Shown: positions 6,682 to 11,480 of the stretch, piece after piece
Layout of the letters: each line of letters begins with the position of its first letter
Numbering within the stretch: position 1 is the stretch's first letter
Source: a bacterium
GTDB taxonomy: Bacteria; B130-G9
Direction of reading: 5' to 3'
DNA: 11,480 bases
Assembly: GCA_021160245.1 (NCBI GenBank)
Contig: JAGHCW010000128.1
Coordinates: forward strand, 1 to 11,480
Translations under genes and position numbers: made by a program
Notes under the pieces: model-generated
What the model was told of the DNA's origin: nothing
Database searches by the model: none
What the model saw: the letters and a program-made list of their open reading frames with translations, nothing else

Positions 6682-8391
6682 CTAGTGTCCGTGCCCGGCG
6701 TGAGCGTCCAGACCGCTGGTGACGATTTTTGCCTTGAGATCAAAGGCGCCTCGGACGACATATCGTTGACCCGGACGCAGTCCGGAGACTATTTCGACTT
6801 TCTCTCGATCTGCGGCGCCGAGCTTCACAGAAACGGCATCAAAGCCGTCGCCGCTCTCAACGAAAACGACTTCCTTTTCATTTAGCACCTGGATTGCCAA
6901 TTGGGGGATAACGACCGTCGCATCCTGGGGTCGCGCGGCCATGCTAACCGTAACGTAGAGACCCGGACGCAGCGCGCCATCTTCATTGTCCAAAACGACC
7001 CTGGCCTGCACGCTGCGCGTCTGCTCGTCGATGACGGGAGAGATATAAGCCACTTCTCCCTCGCGGCTCCCGCTCGGACCCAAAGCTACCCGCACAGTTT
7101 GCCCAGGTCTCACCAAGCCGATGTCCTTCTGGTACACGCTGAAGCGCACCCACACCGAGGATGTATCCGCGATGCTGAACACGCCTTCGTCGCCATTGAC
7201 CTTCTCTCCCAGCGTCAAGTGCTTCTCGATAATGAACCCCGCAAATGGGGCACGAATCGCATACCACGCGAACCGCTTGTCCTCGCCAAGCGTATCGGTT
7301 ACGGATGGAAGCTCATCCTCTTGGCAGTTTGGATCGTCGCAGAAACATGGCTCCAGGCTCGCCGCCTTTGGCACAAGTTTGAGAAGACCGGCCACGACCT
7401 CGTTGTCGGCGCCCTTGAGACGAAGGCGCTTCTCTGCAGCAACAGCCTCGAACTCCGCCACCTGCCTCTCTTGGGTCGCCTCGCTATAGGCAATCAATGT
7501 CTCATAGCGTGCCGCATCCATGGCAGCCTGAAACTCCTCCCTGGCCTTCTTGTAGGTCGTCTCAGCGTCAAGCAATTCTTGGCCGCTGGCGATCTCCTTG
7601 GCGCGCAGATTCCTCTCCCGCTCATAGGTCTTCCGTGAGGCCAGATACTCGGCATTTGCCGTGAGCAATCGACCTCGCCACTCTCCCATCTCCTGGCCAT
7701 CGAGCTTGTGCAGTTCTTTCTGAGGCGCCTCCTTCTTGAGCAAGGCCAGAAGCTTGCCGGTGTTCTCGTATATCGCCTTGGCGCGAGGCAGCTTGATCAT
7801 GCAGCAACCGACCTCTGCCTGCTTGGCATAGTAAGACAGCTTGGCCTCTGCCAACTCGTCGCTCTCGATCCAGGCGAGTATCTCTCCCGCCTCAACACGA
7901 TCACCGAGGTTCCCTATTGCCTCACGAACAATACCCGCCGACCGCGGAACGACATGCACAGTCCGGTCTGGATTGAGAGTTATCTCGCCCGGAAATGTGG
8001 ACGCCAGGACAATCGCGCCCGGACTGGCGACGGCAACCTCCAGATTGATGCGACTGCGCTGTTCACTCGTGAGCTCGACATGATTCGCACCTTCCGCGCC
8101 ATCTTGGCAGTCCTCGCCTTCATGTTCGCCGTCATCATGACCCGCGTGTTCACCATCCTCGTCTTCGTTATCGCCGTCATGGTCCGAGTGTTCACCGTCA
8201 TGATTTTCGTCTTCGCCTTCATTCAGAGCGTGCTTGGGTGTGGCCACCTTGCTCTCGGCGCTTGCATGAGAGCTGTGATCGTGCCCATCGTGATCGTTAT
8301 GGAGTTCTCCGCCGCATCCCAAGACGATGATCGAAACGACGACCACGGATATAAGAACTGCCTGGCCTCCGGAAATGAGTATCTTCTTCAT
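6682..8391 (-). CDS. RND efflux periplasmic adaptor (CusB/CzcB, HlyD family), lipoprotein with His-rich N-terminus
   Basis: Adaptor that joins the inner-membrane pump to the outer-membrane channel; 569 residues, longer than E. coli CusB. A hydrophobic signal ends in lipobox VLGC with the acylated Cys at 26. Residues 31-104 are rich in His, Asp and Glu, with 13 histidines, a likely metal-binding arm. HlyD features follow: first lipoyl half around 145-180 (VPRSAGIVREAIGNLGDRVEAG), a long helical hairpin (about 180-340), second lipoyl half at 375-410 (YAIRAPFAGFIIEKHL), beta-barrel 412-485 and a membrane-proximal domain to the end. Unusual additions are CFCDDPNC at 349-356, just before the second lipoyl half, CC at 196-197, and a terminal HAGHGH. 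The gene starts 2 nt after the upstream gene's stop, with GGAAGAGAG as ribosome site. Metal capture and hand-over by the arm is inferred from the CusB/CzcB families. Confidence 0.95.
   Translation of the reverse strand: MKKILISGGQAVLISVVVVSIIVLGCGGELHNDHDGHDHSSHASAESKVATPKHALNEGEDENHDGEHSDHDGDNEDEDGEHAGHDDGEHEGEDCQDGAEGANHVELTSEQRSRINLEVAVASPGAIVLASTFPGEITLNPDRTVHVVPRSAGIVREAIGNLGDRVEAGEILAWIESDELAEAKLSYYAKQAEVGCCMIKLPRAKAIYENTGKLLALLKKEAPQKELHKLDGQEMGEWRGRLLTANAEYLASRKTYERERNLRAKEIASGQELLDAETTYKKAREEFQAAMDAARYETLIAYSEATQERQVAEFEAVAAEKRLRLKGADNEVVAGLLKLVPKAASLEPCFCDDPNCQEDELPSVTDTLGEDKRFAWYAIRAPFAGFIIEKHLTLGEKVNGDEGVFSIADTSSVWVRFSVYQKDIGLVRPGQTVRVALGPSGSREGEVAYISPVIDEQTRSVQARVVLDNEDGALRPGLYVTVSMAARPQDATVVIPQLAIQVLNEKEVVFVESGDGFDAVSVKLGAADREKVEIVSGLRPGQRYVVRGAFDLKAKIVTSGLDAHAGHGH
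8128..8217 (-). repeat. two imperfect 45-bp tandem units encoding the His/Asp-rich arm
   Basis: Unit 1 (8128-8172) and unit 2 (8173-8217) both start GCCGTCAT on the + strand and share GTGTTCACC and TCGTCTTCG with small offsetting gaps. The period is 15 codons, so the adaptor frame is kept, giving related motifs such as HDGEHSDHDG and DGEHAGHDDGEH. This suggests the metal-binding arm grew by in-frame duplication. Similarity is moderate and could partly reflect low-complexity GAY/CAY codon content. Confidence 0.5.
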
Positions 8392-8393
8392 AG

Positions 8394-9770
8394 CTATCGC
8401 TCTCTTCCTTTCCCGTGTTGTAATGAGTCGAGCTTCGTTCCAATGAGACTTTCCACGATTGCCACTGATTGGTGATACTGCGAAAGCGCATCAAGAAGCC
8501 TGCCCCTTGCCTCAAATAATGTCCTCTGGGCATCGAGAACTTCGATATAGCCAAACTTGCCATGTTTGTAGCCCTCTTGAGCCGCGCCGAACGCCCGGGT
8601 GGCCCCGGGCACGATCTCGTCTCTGAGTCCAATTGCCTCGGCGCGAGCGGCCGCAAGCGTCTCGTATGATTCTGCGAGTGCCGCAGCCGTGCGCACCTCC
8701 GCGCTTCTACGCTCATGTCTGATCTGAGCCAACCGATAGCGCGCCTCAAGCACACTGCCCTGGTTTCTATCAAAGAGCGGAAGCTCCAGGCCGATGCCAA
8801 CGGCAAGGGCGTGGTCATTGGTCTCCTCGAAACGCTTCAGGCCGACGCCAAGGGTCAAGTCGGGCACGCGCCGGACCTTCTCCAAAGCAAAAACTGCGAG
8901 GCGCTGCTCCATCTCTTGGGCACGCCGGGCAACATCGGGATTCTGTGAAAGAAGTGCCATAACGCTCTCGAACAGGGGGATTTCCGAGATGCTGTCCATG
9001 GCGCCGACAGCCTGCGAAAATCGAGGCGTCTTGCTTCCCCACGTTGAGACAAGGCCCTTACGGGCAGACCTCAATCCGCTTCTTGCTTTGCCCAGTTCGA
9101 TCTTGTTTGTAGCCAACTCGACAGCGGCTTTCGTCCTCTCAAGCGGCGAGACCTTCCCAGCATCGACCCGCTCCGCCACCGTTGCCAGAGTTTTTTCGGA
9201 CAAGTTCACGATCTCTTGGGTCAGCTGGAGTCCCTTCTGAGCCGCCAGAACATCAATGAACCTCAGCGTCGTATCGGTCAAAACCGCCAAACGCTCAGTC
9301 TCGTAATCCCAGCCCGCAAGCCTACTTTCACTCTCGGCGACCCGCTTTCGGGCAGAACGCTTTCCGCCAATCTCGACAACCTGGCTCAACCGCATCGCCA
9401 TTCCAGACGCGTCGAAATTGGGGTTGTTGACGGAACCTGTAATCTCATCAACCTCAAACTCGACTTCAGGATTCGGGAAAAGCCCAGCTTGCAGCTTCCG
9501 CGCCTCGCCAATGCGAACGCTCCAAGAAGCCGATGCCAGCTTTGGATTGTGCATCAAAGCCAGGGATAGGACGTCGCGCAACGCGAGCTCGCCATCCGGC
9601 TCAATAAGGGTCGGCGCCGATTCCCCGTGCGATCTAGGCGGCGCCTCGTAATTCTCAATCTCGCTTCCCAGCGGCCGTTTTCCGGGCCAAGTTGTCCCCC
9701 GGTGGGAGGAAGAACAGCCCATCACGGAGACGACCGCGAATAGGCATAATATGGGTAATAGTTGCTTCAT
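8394..9770 (-). CDS. outer-membrane efflux lipoprotein, TolC/CusC family
   Basis: Outer-membrane channel of the tripartite metal pump; 458 residues, close to CusC length. The signal peptide ends in lipobox VMGC, with Cys 19 as the predicted acylated residue, as in CusC-type OEP proteins. Two repeated outer-membrane-efflux domains can be seen, about residues 65-250 (LRDVLSLALMHNPKLASASW, then a long helical stretch with RLSQVVEIGGKRSARK) and about 265-450 (LSQNPDVARRAQEME, then LELPLFDRNQGSVLEARYRL). The GxxLxxPLFDRNQG pattern is characteristic of the family. The ATG at 9770 is preceded by AGAGGA. The gene follows the Cys-rich small gene after 117 bp and is nearly contiguous with the adaptor gene, supporting one operon. 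Confidence 0.95.
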   Translation of the reverse strand: MKQLLPILCLFAVVSVMGCSSSHRGTTWPGKRPLGSEIENYEAPPRSHGESAPTLIEPDGELALRDVLSLALMHNPKLASASWSVRIGEARKLQAGLFPNPEVEFEVDEITGSVNNPNFDASGMAMRLSQVVEIGGKRSARKRVAESESRLAGWDYETERLAVLTDTTLRFIDVLAAQKGLQLTQEIVNLSEKTLATVAERVDAGKVSPLERTKAAVELATNKIELGKARSGLRSARKGLVSTWGSKTPRFSQAVGAMDSISEIPLFESVMALLSQNPDVARRAQEMEQRLAVFALEKVRRVPDLTLGVGLKRFEETNDHALAVGIGLELPLFDRNQGSVLEARYRLAQIRHERRSAEVRTAAALAESYETLAAARAEAIGLRDEIVPGATRAFGAAQEGYKHGKFGYIEVLDAQRTLFEARGRLLDALSQYHQSVAIVESLIGTKLDSLQHGKGRER

Positions 9771-9827
9771 AATAGTCCTCTAAACCAATTGCTATCGTCC
9801 ACTCTCCTCAGCATGGGATGCCGAGGC

Positions 9828-9847
9828 GCTGGGCGCAGAGTCCCAGC
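9828..9847 (-). other. intergenic hairpin between the Cys-rich gene and the outer-membrane gene
   Basis: GCTGGG (9828-9833) pairs with CCCAGC (9842-9847) across an 8-nt loop. No T-tract follows on the - strand, so it is not a convincing intrinsic terminator. In the 117-bp gap of the operon it could serve as an mRNA processing or stability element; that is inference. Confidence 0.35.
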
Positions 9848-9887
9848 AGGTTGACGTGTTGCCTAACCAGAGAGTTGGCTTAGGGGA

Positions 9888-10331
9888 TCAGATCAGAAGA
9901 ACGACCGTACGGCGGGTGAGTAAAATAAGACCGGCAGATGCGGAAGATTGGCTTGGGAAAAGCCCCCGAACGAAGTCAAAGGCGGGGGTAGGGCATGATT
10001 CTGCGCAGCAATGCAACCCATCTGTGTGGGATGTCCTCTTGCTTGCACAGAGAGAAACTGAAACATCCAGATTGCCCAGCGGAGTGTCGTTGCAAGTGCC
10101 ACAGCAGTCCTTCTGAGAAGACCGCACGACACTCTCAGCCAACCCGCTTCCCTCCAAAGAGATGATATGGGGATGGCAAGAACCACCAAAGCCGGGCTTC
10201 ATCTCAACACCGCCATCTGCGCCTCGGCAGAGAACCGCTCCGCCCCCAATAGGCATCAGCCCGATAGAGAGTATCGCGAGGATTAGGACAAGACTGCCCC
10301 AGAAGGTGTAGTCGTGATTCGTTATGAACAT
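9888..10331 (-). CDS. small secreted or membrane-anchored Cys-rich protein, first gene of the metal-efflux operon
   Basis: A 147-residue protein with one N-terminal hydrophobic helix (residues 10-28), probably a signal peptide or anchor, then a Cys-rich exported region with nine cysteines (35, 52, 76, 77, 80, 95, 108, 109, 113). The motifs VLCRGADGGVEMKPGFGGSC and CCGTCNDTPL recall a group of uncharacterised proteins that I associate with RND metal-efflux operons, which carry an LC-G-DGHV-E and C--C-D-PL pattern; this is recall, not a search. The usual DGHV histidine is a Gly here. It could bind metal in the periplasm or signal metal load. The ATG at 10331 is the only good start upstream of the hydrophobic segment, and the -10 box of the operon promoter ends only 8 nt before it, so no Shine-Dalgarno fits. 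Confidence 0.75.
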   Translation of the reverse strand: MFITNHDYTFWGSLVLILAILSIGLMPIGGGAVLCRGADGGVEMKPGFGGSCHPHIISLEGSGLAESVVRSSQKDCCGTCNDTPLGNLDVSVSLCASKRTSHTDGLHCCAESCPTPAFDFVRGLFPSQSSASAGLILLTRRTVVLLI

Positions 10332-10339
10332 CTCAAGAA

Positions 10340-10368
10340 ACTATAGCGACAATCGCCGTAATTGTCAA
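10340..10368 (-). promoter_or_regulatory. sigma70-type promoter of the metal-efflux operon
   Basis: On the - strand, TTGACA (10368-10363) and TATAGT (10345-10340) are separated by exactly 17 nt, a near-consensus housekeeping promoter. The expected transcription start is around 10333-10334, two or three bases before the ATG of the Cys-rich gene. It is the only strong promoter I see upstream of the five co-directional genes. Confidence 0.8.
10348..10366. promoter_or_regulatory. 19-bp palindrome in the promoter spacer, probable operator
   Basis: GACAAT (10348-10353) and ATTGTC (10361-10366) form a perfect 6-bp inverted repeat around a 7-bp centre. It overlaps the -35 box and fills most of the spacer, where a dimeric regulator would control polymerase. 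The gene content suggests a metal-responsive regulator, but none is encoded in the window and I cannot assign the family from the site. Confidence 0.6.
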
Positions 10369-10437
10369 CGACTGCTTGGGATGAGGAGTTTTCCTATTCG
10401 TTCCCGGACCTGCTCTGTTAAAGGCGTTCTTCCTGTA

Positions 10438-10639
10438 TCCCTGAAAGGGATGAACAATGGTAGCCGTAGGCGGAAGCCTACGGAATCAGGGGCGAACAAA
10501 AGAGCTCCTCAGCCCTGCAGGGGCTGAACATAGCCCTGTAGATGGGACTGTTAAGCCCTATCGGGGCAGTGAGGATACCGGCGCAATCCAAGTCCGTAGG
10601 CTTCCGCCTACGGCTACTATTGTAGTCCCCTTTCAGGGA
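10438..10639. repeat. 202-bp element with 47-bp inverted arms and internal hairpins
   Basis: The left arm (10438-10484) and right arm (10593-10639) are reverse complements at 42 of 47 positions, the innermost 25 being identical. Each arm carries its own hairpin, CCGTAGGC/GCCTACGG around a 4-nt loop (10464-10483 and 10594-10613), and an outer CCCT/AGGG palindrome. The 108-bp centre has three related units starting AGCCCT at 10511, 10532 and 10554 (21-22 bp apart); the first and last are palindromes, AGCCCTGCAGGGGCT and AGCCCTATCGGGGC. No coding capacity is convincing. It looks like a composite REP/REPIN-type or MITE-like element. Together with the flanks it occupies the 561-bp stretch between the operon start and the next gene; the flanks hold only the promoters and the palindrome listed separately. 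Confidence 0.8.
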
Positions 10640-10763
10640 ACCGAGACACAACATCACCTCAACTCCACTTCTTTGTTCACCGAAACCAGGCCACGGAGCC
10701 TACAACTCAACCAATCATAAACTCAAAATACCAAAACTCCTGCTGCTTGGGATCGTGGTATCC

Positions 10764-10782
10764 GACGGACTCCCAGTCTGTC
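10764..10782. repeat. short palindrome, REP-like
   Basis: GACGGACT (10764-10771) and AGTCTGTC (10775-10782) pair with one G-T wobble across a CCC loop. No T-tract follows on either side, so a terminator role is unlikely. This style of hairpin is commonly dispersed in bacterial intergenic regions; whether it recurs in this genome cannot be seen here. Confidence 0.45.
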
Positions 10783-10824
10783 CATCGGTGTTACACCTCG
10801 ATCTTATTATTGGAACGCATTACC

Positions 10825-10853
10825 TTGACTTGAGGCGGAACACAGATTAGTGT
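10825..10853 (+). promoter_or_regulatory. possible promoter for the two small membrane-protein genes
   Basis: TTGACT (10825-10830) is a good -35 box; 17 nt later TAGTGT (10848-10853) is a weak -10 box with three of six consensus positions. It sits 39 bp before the preferred start codon. The spacing and position fit, but the -10 is poor, so the call is tentative. Confidence 0.35.
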
Positions 10854-10892
10854 AGATTGGGGTTTTAATGCATACAAACTAAAGGAATGAAG

Positions 10893-11243
10893 ATGTCGCT
10901 TTCAACTATCACCTGGTTAATGCTGGCCTGTACATGTTTGCTGACGGGTACGGCGCTGCTTGGAATTCGCTTTAACCGGAAGGTCCGCCGCAAAAATGGG
11001 GGGCACGATGCGCTTCGGCAGGCAGCGCTTTTGGCCGTAGTCAGTTTCTTCTGCTGTCAGGCTGTGGCGATGTTGGGGGTAATTCTGTTATTCCCAGCTG
11101 AGGCGCCGGCAATCATGGTACTTCAGATGGCCATCGGCGCAGCCTTCCTGCTTGTTGGGAGGCTGTTGCACCGACGAGGAACATCAGATTCCGAGCGATG
11201 CGCAGACGAGAACGATACTGGTCAAGCAAAGGCGGGACGATGA
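10893..11243 (+). CDS. hypothetical membrane protein, three predicted helices
   Basis: Unrecognised 116-residue protein. Two ATGs compete: 10887 directly abuts the AGGA at 10883-10886, while 10893 is 6 nt from it and is the better start. Hydrophobic helices lie at about residues 5-23 (TITWLMLACTCLLTGTALL), 43-66 (AALLAVVSFFCCQAVAMLGV) and 72-92 (IMVLQMAIGAAFLLVGRLL), separated by a basic loop RFNRKVRRKN; the C-terminus is charged and probably cytoplasmic. The stop TGA overlaps the next start (ATGA, 11240-11243), so the two products are probably made together and may form one membrane complex. No domain points to a function, and nothing ties it to the metal operon except proximity. Confidence 0.7.
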   Translation: MSLSTITWLMLACTCLLTGTALLGIRFNRKVRRKNGGHDALRQAALLAVVSFFCCQAVAMLGVILLFPAEAPAIMVLQMAIGAAFLLVGRLLHRRGTSDSERCADENDTGQAKAGR

Positions 11244-11480
11244 CCGCATTTCTGATAGCCTGCACGGTTGCTTATGGACTGGGCGCCTCGCTCATTGCCA
11301 GGAAATTGGTTAAGTCGTCTTTTGCCACGCCTCAGCATCGAAGAAACCCGCGCAGGAGGCGGATAATTGTGGCGTTGCTTGCCGTTGCTTACGCCTTGAT
11401 CATCGTCATGGCCTTCTATTGGAGGGGCGCTTGCTTCGGCGCTCTGAATCTATTGGCAGCTGACATTGCGGTTTTAGCAC
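11240..11480 (+). CDS. hypothetical membrane protein, partial, runs off the window
   Basis: The ATG at 11240 overlaps the preceding stop in an ATGA arrangement, and a GGCGGG stretch upstream can act as a ribosome site. The 80 residues visible start MTAFLIACTVAYGLGASLIA (first helix), continue with a strongly basic loop HRRNPRRRR and a second helix IIVALLAVAYALIIVMAFYW, then a third hydrophobic stretch reaching the window edge. The frame is open to base 11480. I do not recognise the protein; like its neighbour it is a small multi-helix membrane protein. Confidence 0.7.
   Translation, partial: MTAFLIACTVAYGLGASLIARKLVKSSFATPQHRRNPRRRRIIVALLAVAYALIIVMAFYWRGACFGALNLLAADIAVLA

Noticed and set aside
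9828-9847. Intrinsic terminator in the operon gap
   Set aside because: The hairpin has a 6-bp stem with no following T-tract on the transcribed strand.
10511-10567. Three AGCCCT units as a CRISPR array
   Set aside because: Units are short, degenerate palindromes 21-22 bp apart with no conserved direct repeat of CRISPR length and no true spacers.
10457-10720. 87-codon + strand ORF across the palindromic element
   Set aside because: It is a translation of the inverted repeat and hairpins, with no ribosome site or protein-like composition.
10811-10830. Possible sigma54 (-24/-12) promoter before the small membrane genes
   Set aside because: The GG and GC pairs do not fall at the required 10-base spacing and the -12 TTGC is missing.

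Overview
The window comes from a Gram-negative-type bacterium. It encodes a complete three-part RND efflux pump that spans both membranes, and two of its proteins carry lipoprotein signal peptides. Moderate GC, clear Shine-Dalgarno sites, large YD-repeat (RHS) proteins and dense small palindromic repeats would suit an environmental lineage such as Planctomycetota or its relatives. No marker gene is present, so the phylum is a guess.

Left part (1-3100, + strand) is a rearranged RHS locus. The 3' half of an RHS gene enters from the left edge. It is interrupted at about 271-404 by a hairpin-rich insertion flanked by a 5-bp direct repeat; removing the insertion restores the reading frame. The RHS core and a variable C-terminal tail follow, ending at 1393. 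Next comes an unrecognised 427-residue membrane-anchored protein (1452-2735). A detached block of YD repeats (2736 to about 3099) then starts in the same frame, directly after that protein's stop codon, and looks like a remnant or orphan RHS module.

Centre (3205-10331, - strand) is a heavy-metal efflux operon, transcribed right to left: a small secreted-type Cys-rich protein, a CusC/TolC-like outer-membrane lipoprotein, a CusB/CzcB-like adaptor with a His/Asp-rich N-terminus, a CusA/CzcA-like RND pump, and a PII-like protein of the type found with metal efflux genes. The operon has a near-consensus sigma70 promoter whose spacer holds a 19-bp palindrome (probable operator). The -10 box lies so close to the first ATG that the first message is predicted to be leaderless. 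The Cys-rich protein and adaptor probably meet metal outside the cytoplasm, the pump and outer-membrane protein expel it, and the PII-like protein may sense or modulate on the cytoplasmic side.

Right part (10332-11480): a 560-bp gene-poor stretch with the operon promoter, a 202-bp element with 47-bp inverted arms, and another palindrome. It is followed by two small, translationally coupled membrane-protein genes of unknown role on the + strand, the second running off the window.
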